Origin: Ulva prolifera
Lineage: Eukaryota > Chlorophyta > Ulvophyceae > Ulvales > Ulvaceae
Length of the DNA stretch: 64,000 nucleotides
Reading direction: 5' to 3'
Assembly: GCA_023078555.1 (NCBI GenBank)
Contig: CM041201.1
Coordinates: 6,827,172-6,891,171, forward strand
Positions 12,778 to 24,390 of the stretch are shown here, piece by piece (within the stretch, counting starts at the first letter, position 1; each line of letters opens with the position of its first letter). The notes beneath the pieces are model-generated. The model was not told where the DNA came from. It was given only the letters and a program-made list of their open reading frames with translations, and made no database searches. The position numbers and the translations under genes were made by a program.

Positions 12778-13651
12778 ACCCCACTCAGGAAGTCGGCCTC
12801 AAGTTGCTTGGGATCCTACTCGTGGGTGCAGGAATGAATTCGTGGAAGACGCCGGCGCTGACCTGCCTCTGTCAGTACTGCTCGAGTCAGTCCCAGCTGC
12901 TGCACAAATCTCGAGATATGACACACACACACCAAGGGATTCCTGACAATTTCGACTTCAGGCGTCGCTGGCAGTCGACTAATGCTGACACCGTACCATT
13001 GCACACAAGACACGAACTTTTCAGGAGGACATAGACTCTGCAGATGGCAGGGGGTATGAGCTGTCGCAGGTCAGATCCACCTTGCCAGGTGCAGCCGAAC
13101 ACAGGGTGCACAAAGGGTGTGCGATGGGCGCGCCAGGTGTAAACATGGTTGAAGCTGTGTCGGTTCTCACGGCGGTCCACTGTGCATCCCATGTGCATGC
13201 AATAGCATGCTCTACCATGTACACTGCAATCACTGCACGCGTCAGTGGTGCACCTGGCTGCATTTGCACATGATATATGTCGATTTGCTTGAGGACCGAA
13301 GTAGCCCCATTGCATGCTGCAGGCAATGCAACTATGCATACGAAGCCAGGAACAAAAAGCCAATCAGCATGGGACATGATGGCCTGACTAGATGCCGATG
13401 TGTGGGAAAGCATGCCTGCACGGCAGCCATAGTGTGTGGAATTCATCTAACATGTAGCAGCAGAAAATAGCAACGATGAGAATTTTGTACCTGTTAATAT
13501 GCATAATGCAGCCAGACCCCAGCATTGTTGCAAACAGCACGTTGATCACCCTTTATATGACTGAATTGCACTATAACTATCGCAACAAGAACACAGATAC
13601 GTATCTTTCAGGAACAAAGGACGCCAGCACAAGAAGAATGCGAATATACTG
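12778..13651. other. region without a supported gene
   Basis: A minus-strand frame is open from 13446 to 13021 but has low-complexity Cys/Ala/Ser composition and no family motif. It could be a 5' exon of the uncharacterised gene to the left. The stretch also holds the 3' flank of NOG1. Confidence 0.35.
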
Positions 13652-16600
13652 CTATCGCCTATCTGTTTTACCCACCCCGCGCTTGCCGGAGAACAAGTGC
13701 TTCGGCATCTTGGTTTGAATGACGCGGTCACCCTCCCCAGCTCGTGCCATACGATTTCTGAGCTTCTGCGCCTTGTCTGCAAGCTTCACTGCCTTCTGCT
13801 TTTGTACGACATCCTTGATCCCCTTGCCCTTCTTTGGTGGCTGCATTGACAAAACCTTCCCTGTACAAAAACAAGCGGCAGTTGATGATGTCCCCACTAC
13901 GCCACACAACGGGCTGCAATGGCACCGATGCAGATGTTGTGTAGTGCTCCAGCGATACACCACCTTCAGAACGTGGAGTACGCCCCAAGCAAAACAGCAA
14001 CGCCCCAGACCATAACACCAGCGCACACATAGTGGCATAAGCCAGTAATCGCACCACGCGACATTGAGCGTGACCGCGACGAATGTACCCGCTTCTTGGT
14101 TTGCGGCTCATCTGCAGCCTCCATGTCGACATCCCCTGCTTGGCTCTTACGCTCTGCCCTCACTGCAAGGGACCGCTCCCGTTTGCGCCCCTGCCGCACA
14201 GCGCTTGCGCTTCGCATGCGGCTCGCCGCCTTCTCGGTGTCCACACCGAGCCGACCCAGCCCCGCCTCCATGTCCTGGATGCTCTTGGAGTGCTTCCGCG
14301 AACGTGGCATGATGGAGTTGCCACCATGCAGCGCCTTGTTCCGGCGGTGATCTGCCACCACTTCACTTCGTCTCGCCCGTATCTCAGCCAACAGTGCCTT
14401 TTGCTCGTCGTCCAAGTCGTCCTCATCCATCTGTGCTTCCAGCTCCTCCTGCCACTGCTTCTACATCATGCCGCACCCATGTCATCACCCATGTTACCAC
14501 CGGTGCAATGCAGTGCTGTGTGGTGCGCACTGAAGTTTCATCGCGTGGTAGTAAAACGTCACTGATCCTGCCACTAGATCGATTCTGCGAGCCACACAAA
14601 AAGAACAGCACCTTAGTGGCCGTGACAAATGGGGTCTAGAGACGCTGAGCAGTTGCATGTGCATGGGGGCCCAGCAGACAGCAGGTGTGGGTATTTGTCA
14701 ACACACCTCCATGACCTCCTCCTCCCGCTCCAGCTCAGCCAGCTTTGCTTCAATATCAGCATCAATGAAGTCTGCCACGTTGTGCCCGTCCATGATCTCT
14801 GGCATGATGTCATACTTCCATTGATCGTCCTCCAGCAGGTATCCCTTGCGCAGGTCAGCCGAGTACACGCCCGCGCCTCCATTCTGCTCCTGCAGCTCTT
14901 TCTGCGTGGCTTTGGGCTCTTTCACAATGGGCATGCCGGCGCTCTTGGCCGCACGCTCCGCGACCACGCTGGCGGGGATGCACGGTGGGCGGGCCACGTT
15001 GTCGCGGGGTTTGGGCACCGCAACTTGCAGTCGATTAACCGCCCCAGCTGCCCGCTTGCTGGACACCTTTACCTGTTCCCGCATTGCGAGCAGACGGTCA
15101 CAAGCCACATTGCGAACAGCATGAATTCCGTCCTCCTTCAGTGTACTCATGAACATCAGGGAGCCTTCATCTTCGCTTGCCCCTCCAGCAACAGTCACAC
15201 CGCCATGGCTCAGCCGTAGCGCCTCGGCTGCCATGTCCTGGATCAGCTGCTGCTGCTCAGCAGGGAGGTCAGAGAATGCACGCGCATCTGTCTTGTTGCA
15301 GACGACGATGACAGGCTTGTTCACAAACAGAGGCTTGATGGAATGGAACAGCGCGGCCTGCTGGTCGATGGTGAAGCCGCATTGCTCTGATATGTCCATG
15401 AAATAGAGGACAGAAGCCCGCAGATGGGCCATGGCTGTCACAGCCTGCACCGCACAATCACGTTGCAGTACCTCATGGCGGCTCCCAACACGACCAAGTG
15501 GTGCCACTACATTTGTGCGGTGGCTGACATGCAGCGTACAGCTGCCGTGATGTATCAAGAAGGACGCCGATAGCACTGTGCTAGTGTTGCACCCATCAAG
15601 GAAATTGTAGCAGTGCCACCAAAGCGAACCTGCATTTCTATGGTGTTGCGCTCTTCCAAAGGCCTGTCTAGGACACCTGGTGTGTCAATCACCTGCCACC
15701 GCATGTACTTGTAGTCCACATGGCCGACGTAAAGGCTTTTCGTGGTGAACGCATACGGTTGCACCTCAACATCTGCTCGAGAGATGCTGTTCACGAAGGA
15801 TGACTTTCCCACGTTCGGATAGCCGCACACAAGGAGCGTACGCGTGTGTGGGTCAATGGACGGCAACCGCGACATGTGCTGCCTGACTTGCTCCAAGTAT
15901 GCCAGTGACGCTGCCTGCCGCTTCATCAGAGTACACATGCGTCCCTACATACATGCACAGTCACAAGTGTGTGAATGCAGAAGAACCATGAGCAGGCCAG
16001 TACGGCAGCTGGCATCGGTGGAACAGGACCATCGTATCACACATCAGCCCTCTCACGTCAGATGCTAGACTTCCACTGACTGCTAGCCGATGATGAGACA
16101 TTCAAATAACGTTTAATGGTGCTGCATGTGCACGGTACGTCCCATGCACTGCTACAAGCGACTTTACCGAGGGACATGCTGGCGACTTGGAGCGTCGAGC
16201 ATTCGCACCAGCGCAGCTCGTTTCAACTGCTTGCAGCGGTACAAGGAGTCACCGTACTTCAAAAGCCTCACATAATCTGCACCGTACAAAATTTGCGCTG
16301 GCAGGCGCGTACACATCTCGACAATCAAACTGCGTGACGTGTGCACAAAGCGGCAGCGGGCGCACCTGAAGCAAGCTTGTCGATCAGGTTGCGGGCTACA
16401 CTAAGCTGCCCAAGGGCGAGTTTATAGTGATCTTTATCGTACAACACATTCAGCAAGTCGGCGTAAAACGGATGAATGTCGTCTACCTTGGGGAAACCAG
16501 AGACGATGGCAAGAAGTTTGTCATGCCACTGTGACGCAGTGTATTTCACTTTACGCATGTAAAATGATCTGATGCGTTGTATTGCATAGCCTTTATGTAC

Positions 16601-16699
16601 GACAGTAGGGGTCTGGCGCTGGGTCTTGGAAAGAATGATGTCGACGAAGTCCGCCGATGTTGGCACGACCGGGATAGACTTGAAATTATAAGTCGGCAT
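13652..16699 (-). CDS. NOG1: nucleolar GTP-binding protein 1 (NOG1)
   Basis: Essential nucleolar/nuclear GTPase of late 60S ribosomal subunit maturation. Six exons join in frame: 16699-16366, 16276-16209, 15944-15630, 15444-14707, about 14460-14055 and 13860-13652, giving close to 688 residues, near the family norm. The N-terminal NOG1 helical region starts [18 protein letters not shown]. GTPase motifs follow: P-loop GYPNVGKS (175-182), DTPG (221-224), NKTD (about 289-292). The C terminus has a basic Ser/Arg-rich tail and the diagnostic end [14 protein letters not shown] block (here [11 protein letters not shown], then GKTDRR). The only ambiguity is whether exon 5 starts at 14460 or 14454 (two codons). 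Its start lies 280 bases from the divergent UPRT start. Confidence 0.95.
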
Positions 16700-16979
16700 A
16701 ATCAAAGAGATAGGTCACGTGATAAGAGATGCAGAAGTATGCGTCTGCCGGGAACACGGCTGATGTTGACGATCGCTGCGAAGCCAACGGAAAAACTTAA
16801 TCAGCAAGCGACGCCTGATCTCCACACCAAATCGCGCTCAGCGGCATTTGCAACAACATCATGCTGCGATCAATCAACATGCAATCGTCCCGGGTACGAC
16901 CTCTTCACCCAGCGGAGCACTCGCTACCGGCACTACATGAGTGTGCAAGGCCGCCATCCCGCATGCTGTAAGCCGCGAC
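16700..16979. promoter_or_regulatory. head-to-head promoter region NOG1 / UPRT
   Basis: About 280 bases separate the two divergent start codons, short enough that the promoters probably overlap. No clear TATA box. NOG1 and uracil salvage are both growth-linked, so shared control is plausible but is inference only. Confidence 0.45.
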
Positions 16980-18563
16980 ATGTCGACTCCGTCCATCCAC
17001 AGGCCTATCTCCGACCGCGATCAGCAAACCAACTATACAGCAATTTCAAAGGTATTCGAGGCCAACAAGCCTTTCATGAGGTCTGGCAGTGTTGAGGTTG
17101 GGACATGTTTCCGCATTCACGACGCGATGGCCACTGTGATTGCGCCACTTCGGCGTTACACTGCAAGTAGTCGCGCAGTACAACATGCACGCGCTCCAAA
17201 GTATTCCAGAAATGTACAAGCGCAAGCAAAGATGCGTCAGTTCAAGGCAGGCCAACCCATGCTGATTGCCATGCCATTGCCAGCAGTTATACACCTTGGC
17301 CATCCCTGGTGATTTCCGCAGCATGCCATTCTTGTCGGCAGGCAACCGAGGATGAGCTGATTACACATCTTTAGCGTTGATATTGCAGGTGTATGTCCCT
17401 CCACATCCCTTGATCAAGCACTGGCTTGCTGTCGCTCGCAATGCGCAGACTCCGCCTGCGATATTCAAGTCAGCCATCACAGAGCTATCAAAGATTTTGC
17501 TCTATGAGTGTGTCCGGGACATGCTTCCGACGGCAGAAGCACAGGTAGAAACTCCCATGGGAGTGCTGGCAGATGTAGAGTACGTAGACCCGGCTCAACC
17601 CGTGGCGATTATTCCAGTTCTGCGTGCTGGGCTTGCAATGGCCGAGAGTGCCCAAACGATCGTTCCTGCATCCGTCACATATCATGTAGGATATGTACGG
17701 GATGATGAAACACTTGAGGCAGCTCCGTACCTGAACAAACTTCCGGATAGCTTTGATATGGACTCAAAGGTTGTTGTCATGGACATCATGCTTGCCACAG
17801 GTATGACCCACGTCTATCATCTTGCATGGGCTCTTTGTCTGAGAAATTTGCGCAGGCCGGACTGTTTCTTCAGTGTTAATGGATCCCGTCCATGTGGACA
17901 TGCTTCCACCCCCTTTTCGTCAGGGTATTTCAGGGAAGCATGTGCAGCTGCGCAGGCACTCCTGCGACGGAAATATGTTTCAGCTGTGCAGCTAATAGCA
18001 CAGTCCAATTGTCCTATCTTCTGAACTGTCGCACAACGACTGGGATGAGTGATGCCACATCTGCAATCGCATCGCCGCGTGCCTGTTTGGTGGTAGCGCA
18101 GGCTGTCCATTTCATCGGTACGTGACGTACAAAGGTCGCAGCAATGCGGGGCTAGAATTTGCCCTGTATGGCCATGGCAAATCCCACAGAATTCTAGGAC
18201 ACAACCTTGTGTTCAAGACCAGTTTCATGGTTCCGCTGCGTTGTGCTACGAGTAGCTCATGTCCACGGGTACCGTTATTCCGAATGTAGCTCACAACTGA
18301 AACTTGACGCATCGTGAGAGTCCGGTGCATCTGCAGGAGGCACGATCTGTCAAGTTGTTGATGACATTGTCAGCCGAGGAGCGGTGCCGGAAAACGTCCG
18401 AGTCCTTTCGATCATCGCTGCATCAAATGCACTGACACGAATGTCTGAAAAATATGAAGGCATGTGTGTGTATACATCGATGATTGACCCAGAGGTAGAT
18501 GAAAACGGATATATCATTCCTGGGCTGGGCGATGCAGGCGATCGCTGTTTTGGCACCCTGTAG
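16980..18563 (+). CDS. UPP: uracil phosphoribosyltransferase
   Basis: Converts uracil and PRPP to UMP in pyrimidine salvage. Three exons join in phase: 16980-17051, 17389-17800 and 18337-18563, giving 236 residues. Exon 2 begins VYVPPHPLIKHWLA, the typical start of the UPRT fold. The second junction rebuilds the PRPP-binding loop as MDIMLATGG, where most relatives have DPMLATGG, so Pro is replaced by Ile. The third exon carries VVDDIVSRGA and the uracil-site C terminus GLGDAGDRCFGT. Plant UPRTs are often fused to uridine kinase; this one is single-domain. An in-frame ATG at 16941 would add 13 residues. No strong plastid transit peptide is visible. Confidence 0.9.
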
Positions 18564-18789
18564 ACTGTGTTACATGTCTGATTGCTGCCTCATCACTTTG
18601 CTCTATCTGAACCATTATTGCTTGCATTGGACTCAGTTCATTGATTAAACAAACCTCCCAAACCATTGTGTACGACAGCCAGCAATGTTACTGAAAAGAT
18701 CTGCCCATTTAAAACATGACGCTGATTGCGGCAAACTGAGGTCGGCTGTAGTGTTGTTCGTTCGAGTAGGCGCTCGGAGGACGCAGGAA

Positions 18790-18813
18790 CACACACACCA
18801 CACACACACACAC
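18790..18813. repeat. CA microsatellite
   Basis: About 24 bases of almost pure CA dinucleotide repeat, directly after the stop codon of the lumen-protein gene on the minus strand. Confidence 0.85.
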
Positions 18814-19829
18814 CTACATGCCTCCGAAAGATGGTTCACCACCAGCTCGTATCTTCGCCATGCGCTCCTTAAATTCGGACTCGCGTGCACTCTGCCTGCA
18901 TATAATCAAAGTCTTTAAAGAGGCCCGACCCGGGGCTTGTGAGGATGCGCGTTGCCAGTGTGGCCGGACATTATGATGCCTCGATTGATGTCGGTACATG
19001 CTGCATGGGTGTCTGGATGCTGCAAGAACTCATGCCAGCCCTGCGTCACAAATCAGATTTCGGCCTTGAATTCATGTCACATCCACTGCATGTACAGGCA
19101 GTGCTCGAGACAATGCCGACTGCAACAGTAACGTGCCGCGAGAACAGCAATTCAGGCAACCAACGACTATTATGAAGCGAATGAGCACTTACTCGCCAAG
19201 TTTCACAGAGCTTTTTGTTAGCGACGGGCCAGAGGATCCAGGACTTCCAGACTTGTTCTTGGATTTGGATGTTTTGGGGCCAGTTGCGGCTTGGGCGGTT
19301 TGGCCGGCGCACAATGCAGCGAGTCCGATCAAAGCAAAAGTTTGCCTAAATGTACGATCATGGTTATGATCGATGACTGTTGGAGGACAAGGTCCAGATG
19401 AGGGATGCAATGCAGGACAATGACTACAATTACCATGCTCAGGCACATTGCAAAAGGCCAAACTGCGAAGATTGGTGCATTGGACTACGTGATGTAGCAG
19501 ATAGATGTGAAATATGGACAGCTCGACAGAACACCGTCAGTGGCGGTGCCCTCGGTGCTGAAGAGTCGTTTGCTGTGCTCACGCCTCATGTCACAATGTA
19601 GAACAGCTGCGCACCTACGCGAGACAGACGCGTCTGGTACACACGCAACCTGCACCACCATGCACTTCTTCGTGAGCATGATCGCCTAGCACGGCATCCA
19701 TCGATTCGACCGGAATTGCTTCGCATGGGTTGGGCAGCCTCTGCAAACAGGTGCAGTGCTCACCGTTGTCGGCTTCCGCCTCGACATGTGCGCACGAGCG
19801 ACACATGCAGTAGTCAAAGCATTCAACAT
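18814..19829 (-). CDS. small predicted thylakoid-lumen protein (Tat signal)
   Basis: I do not recognise the mature protein. Four exons join in frame: 19829-19764, 19649-19615, 19345-19193 and 18895-18814, total 111 residues. The N terminus (MLNALTTACVARAHMSRRKP) resembles a chloroplast transit peptide. Residues 33-53 form a thylakoid signal: twin arginine RRQTF, hydrophobic ALIGLAALCAG, then a cleavage motif AQA|A. The twin arginine is created across the exon 2/exon 3 junction. The predicted mature part is only about 58 residues, Lys/Ser/Gly-rich at first, then a charged helix (REAEFKERMAKI-type, here RESEFKERMAKI) ending GGEPSFGGM. No cysteine or cofactor motif is seen. Candidates would be a small photosystem or assembly subunit; this is inference. 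Confidence 0.65.
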
Positions 19830-20579
19830 GATAGATCTGTGTAGGTTTGGGGCAAATTATTTCTACAGATGCGGTGACCGATCCGCTTGTACGTTAAGAT
19901 GGTTTGCACCGAGCCCAGCAATCTACTTGAGACGAATATGGACATTTTGATTGTACTTTTGGATTCTATTTGCATCAATTTCAGCTATATCATGAGCTAT
20001 TGAATCGATCGCGTGCAAGTCCAACAGATTCTGTTGCCTTGTAGACATCCGCGTCAGCATCTGACGTCGCAGCGAGATTCACTCGGGTACACACCATGAA
20101 GCTACGAGAACGGCAGGATAGGTGTGAGCCCAGGCTGCGTCCTGCGATCAAATACAAATGTGGGTGGCTGTCTCATAGCAGCGATTCCATTTTACGGATG
20201 TCCTGCACAAGTGCAGCCAGATCGGTTACAAATGCAGGCCGGGGGTCTTGTGCTCCTGTGCGAGTGCAATGGCCATTCACATGTGCTCTGCCGCCATCGC
20301 AACATGATAGTCCTTGCAGGCGTAGGCGTCACATACTTCTCAGGTTCTGCAACAGTGAATGCAGCCACATGAACTGCAACACACGATCACCTGTTCTGTC
20401 AACACTTGTACACTCTCTTGATTACATTGCTCAAACCAAGCGGACTCATTATTAGAAGATATGCTACGATTTTCGGGCCCTGCTTGTCTTGCAAGTTTTG
20501 ACCAGGGTCACACCAACGAGAGGGATAGGACATTGTCAAGCTCAGCAGCAGCACAAGCTCTACTCAGTGGACTGTCCAT
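19830..20579. other. intergenic, no supported gene
   Basis: About 750 bases between two minus-strand genes: the 3' end of SEC1 and the 5' flank of the lumen-protein gene. A plus-strand frame from 20096 to 20455 lacks any motif. Confidence 0.4.
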
Positions 20580-23337
20580 TCAAACTCCGGGAGGCATGTC
20601 TATTGCAAGAGACTGCGGAGAACTGTATGGCGCTAGATGTGACATTTGCTGCAGAAACTCTTCACCTCCTTCTATGATGTTGGTGCTGCCAAGAATTACT
20701 TCGATGCCATGCTGTTGACTCAATTCATGTGCACTCTGCACCTCGGACCACGTACAGCCACCGACGATGAAGACAACCTGTAAGCACGAGCGCATTAGGC
20801 CTGACCTAAATTCTTCACGGTTGACAGGTATACGACTATGGGAAGTCAGATACGCATACCACTTTGCGGCTCCGAATCAGAACATCATCAGCATTAGCAC
20901 CGGGGGCGGCAGTGGCTCCAGATGATGCAGCACGGCGATGCCATGTTGGCTGGGGGCGATTCGAAGTCCGGACACTCTTGGCACCCAGAGATGCGGCCGC
21001 TGTTTGTGGGACTGTGTCAAAATCAGTGCTGCCCTGTATGACGTCAAATTCTTTTCCGGGGCCTGTCGCCAGCTTGCTACCAACAAAGCTGTTGAGGGTT
21101 TCTGCCAGCATGGGCTGAAAGCGGCCATTCTCAAGAGCGCGAGCATCTGCACTTCTCTCAACCCGAACGGCACGATTTGCTTTTCGGCGCGAAAATGAGA
21201 ATGGTGTCCGCTTTTTCTGTTTCTGCAGTTCCACACCGAGATACTGCAAATTGCAGATTGTTTGCATTGAGCTCTCCGTCAGCCTGGCAATACTTGACCA
21301 ACTCTCTTGATGCTTTGCATCAAGCTTCCCTGGGTGCGTGGCAAAATAACACAAAAGCAAACGGATGATATCCTCTTTTGTGGGGCTGCCTTCTGCTCTG
21401 CACACATGTGCAAGTTTTGCCCGTGTGTGCCCAGGTTGCCAGCACCTGGTCCTTCTGTACAGCAGGGAAGGGCAGCACAGCTATGTTGCAAGGCACAACC
21501 AGCGTACCTGCCACTGTTCCATCCATGGAGCTGTGTAAAGATATCTGGCCCTTTTTTCTCTCCGAACACAAGCTCCTGCTCAAGCCGTCCCAGCGGAATC
21601 AAATCACGCTTGTTGATGCTGGAGAAAATGTTGTGTGTCAGTTGCACATGCATCGACAAATGCGACTTCTTAGCAAGGTACTCCGGCAAGCTGGATGCCG
21701 CTTTTGCAAGGTTGTCTTTGCCAGATCCTGAAGCAGAATCTCCGTTCGACAGACGATGCAAGAGCAGGAGTACAGAGCGTAGACTAGTGCAGACATGTCA
21801 AGAATTTGTTCTTTCTTTTTCTTGGTACATCGCATCATGCACACCTGGCCTCTCTACACGCGCCAACCGACTGCTTGTGAACTCTTTTAGCCTTGTTGTC
21901 GCCACTTGAACCACCTCGGCAACATGGGCATGGCGCAGCTCTGCCCACATGGGATCAGTACAGTCGACAACATGTTCGGAGCTCTGCTCTTCTCCTTGTG
22001 CATTCTGCCATGTGTACTTGAAGACACCATTGGTTAAAGGGACAAGGTCATGTGTGATCGCTGCATAATGAAATGGATGGATCACAGGTGCGACGGGATC
22101 ATGCCCTCTGTCAAGGATGATCAGGTCACAGGCGCCACCACTGAACAGATTGGGGTCTGACAAAGCCCATTTTGACAGCTTGTCTTGAACCATCACCCCC
22201 AGATCTCTGTATGCACAAATCTCCTGGCCGCAAAGTACGTACGTGATGTCCCGGCCTGACCATTAAAAGGAGGCTGACGCAAGTCATTGAAACAAGCAAC
22301 CACGAGCCCACAACATGCAACCCCATATGAGGCTGTCGAATGCAACTCTATCACATATGGTCATATTGGGATGCAGACTGTTGAGAATTTCGTACTTACA
22401 AACGGTGCGTCGGGCTTCTGAATTGGGCAAATCTGGCAGTTCGGTGGGAACACGAACTGTGATGGACGCGGGCCTGCTCTTAATGGCAGCAAACACAGTG
22501 GCAAGACGCTGCGCTGTTTTTCCAAGCTCACCCTGTCTGGTGTCCCTTTTGAGATCTCGGCCAAATAAGTTTGCCAGTGCACTGTCTGAACCAGTAATGA
22601 ACGTTCTCCCATCTACATTCTCAAACTCAGTATGAATCTGCATGTGCTTCTTGATGTCTGACGTCCCACATTATCAGCGTCAATCCTAGATATATCCACC
22701 AATATGATGCACGTCACAAGAAACGTGCATGCAGCTTGCCGAAATGACGGCAGACATACCTCCTTCAAGGCAGTCAGTCGTCTCACCAACGGGTGACAAG
22801 ACTTCAGCGCCTGCAGAATTTTATCAGGTGCTTTGCTGGTGAAGTATAAGCGAACGTTCTCATACAACGGCTTGGGGCCTTGAAAGTCGTCCAGCACTCG
22901 CTGCATTGAATTCATCACTGGGCTGATTAGGTACACCACGTTCTTCGCTTCCCGCCTCCGTTTTTCTAATGGATCCACCACCGACACATTATACTCGAGA
23001 AGGTCAGACATCTTGAGATGGGATGACAGGACCTTGAGAGCGTTCCTGTCGACGACTGTCACGTACCATTCTCCCTTTGGCAGAGTCTCAAAGACATGCG
23101 CCTGCACCAATAAACAACATTATGCACACAATATATCAGCCGGGCTCATCAAAAACTGCACTAGTGTACATGTTTGCCGGCATGCTACAGCTGTCACTAA
23201 TCCACGTCGTGATCATGACCCCGGAGTGAAAAGCTGATCTCTGGTGTGTTCCTGCTGCGATCATGTTCCAGTGACCGATATCGCGGTACCTGTATCCTTC
23301 GTTGCGCCAAGGTGCACAGATCAAACGGGGATGCCAT
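20580..23337 (-). CDS. SEC1: SEC1/Munc18 family vesicle-fusion protein
   Basis: SM protein that binds syntaxin and SNARE bundles in secretory vesicle fusion (KEULE/SEC1 group in plants). Exon 1 is 23337-23290 (MASPFDLCTLAQRRIQ); exon 2, 23101-22760, holds WYVTVVDRNALKVLSSHLKM and VVYLISPVMNS. Later exons: from 22657 with TFITGSDSALANLFG; about 22230-21847 with CDLIILDRGHDPVAPVIH, the SM domain-2 signature, and HDLVPL; about 21737-21550 with YLAKKSHLSMHVQLTHNI and ELVFGEK; about 21405-20840 with KEDIIRLLLCYFATHPG; last from about 20795 with VFIVGGCTWSEVQ and GIEVILGST. Junctions 1-2 and 4-5 are exact; the exon 3-4 junction is unresolved (possibly a non-consensus donor GTTTGT). The penultimate exon has an Ala/Ser-rich insert. 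Confidence 0.9.
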
Positions 23338-23950
23338 GGCCAGCGCAATGGCAGCGCTGCTCTAACTACTGAGTCAAATACTCCACGAACGTACGACACT
23401 GAAGATCTCGCCCTGTGATCGCGCACAGCTTCGAGATGATTTGAGATGGTGTTGCTCGAGTGTCTGTTTGCAAGGCCGGATGCAGTCCCCGGGACACAGA
23501 TGCCGCAAATGAGTTCCGATCGGATTTACAGCAGCAAAAACGCAAGCAGTCTCTCCACGCAGCGCTGGTAGTACCCATGTCACAGCGTCCTGCAGTATCG
23601 CGTTCCGACTGCGTTGGGAGCTTGCTCAGTCCTTACACATCCAGCCTATCCATGCATGATCGTGACAGCACGCGGCCGGAAATGTAAATGATCACGAGAT
23701 GATGCTGCGCATCTGAGGATGTACAGTACGCATCAAACTCTATCATGTAGAGAGAGTAATCTACAGCCAGCGTCTCTGTCTAGATGCGGCATGTCTGAAT
23801 GCAGATCCATTGGAGCCATAGCAAGCGTGTCGCGCTGACGCTCGAGCCATACTTGTTCGCTAGCTGCAAGACATCGTCCTCATCAGATAGTAGCTGTGGT
23901 TAGTGCAGCTAACGTACTGTTTATGTTGTGGGGCATCAAGATCATATAGA
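23338..23950. promoter_or_regulatory. divergent region SEC1 / TMEM230
   Basis: About 610 bases between divergent start codons. No protein-coding signal and no obvious promoter motif; it must include both 5' regions. Confidence 0.4.
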
Positions 23951-24390
23951 ATGTTCCGTCCACGTTCAAGTCGCTACATCCGCTTAGATAATGAAGAAGA
24001 TGATGCAGGTGAACTCCTGCTGGACCGGCAGTTTGAAATGCCTCATCGGCCATTTCCTAAGAAAGAAATCCTTATCGGCCTTGCACTTCTGTTGCTGGGA
24101 GTCTTCCTGATTTCACTGGGTATTTTGATCCATGTTGAACAGTGGGACAACAAAGTCCCAGGTGTGTTTCAGTATGCAACGAGAGCACTGAAATGTGACC
24201 GTTGTTGACAACACGCGAATGCGCAATAGATGCTCTTCGCTTGTGTTCAGGCTCCACAGCGGCGTACATATGCTTAGGGCTACTTGTGTTCATGCCTGGT
24301 GCATATGCCAGCACTATTGCAGCGGGGTCATGGATGGGAATCAGAGGTTTTTCGTACGACATGATGCCTTACACAGCACGAGACCTGTGA
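23951..24390 (+). CDS. TMEM230: TMEM230 homologue
   Basis: Small two-pass membrane protein; the human homologue sits on secretory, recycling and synaptic vesicles. Exons 23951-24161 and 24251-24390 join in phase across a G/GC codon, giving 116 residues. The first membrane helix is ILIGLALLLLGVFLISLGIL, the second YICLGLLVFMPGAYASTI. The C terminus has the family hallmark GIRGFSYDMMP, matching the RGYSYDDIP pattern of animal members. The gene is compact, with an 89-base intron between the two helices. It is divergent from SEC1, also a trafficking gene. Confidence 0.88.

Noticed and set aside
14083..14565. A 160-codon plus-strand frame
   Set aside because: It lies antisense to exon 5 of NOG1, whose in-frame exons and family motifs are decisive.
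21307..21909. A 200-codon plus-strand frame
   Set aside because: Antisense to SEC1 exons with clear SM-family sequence.
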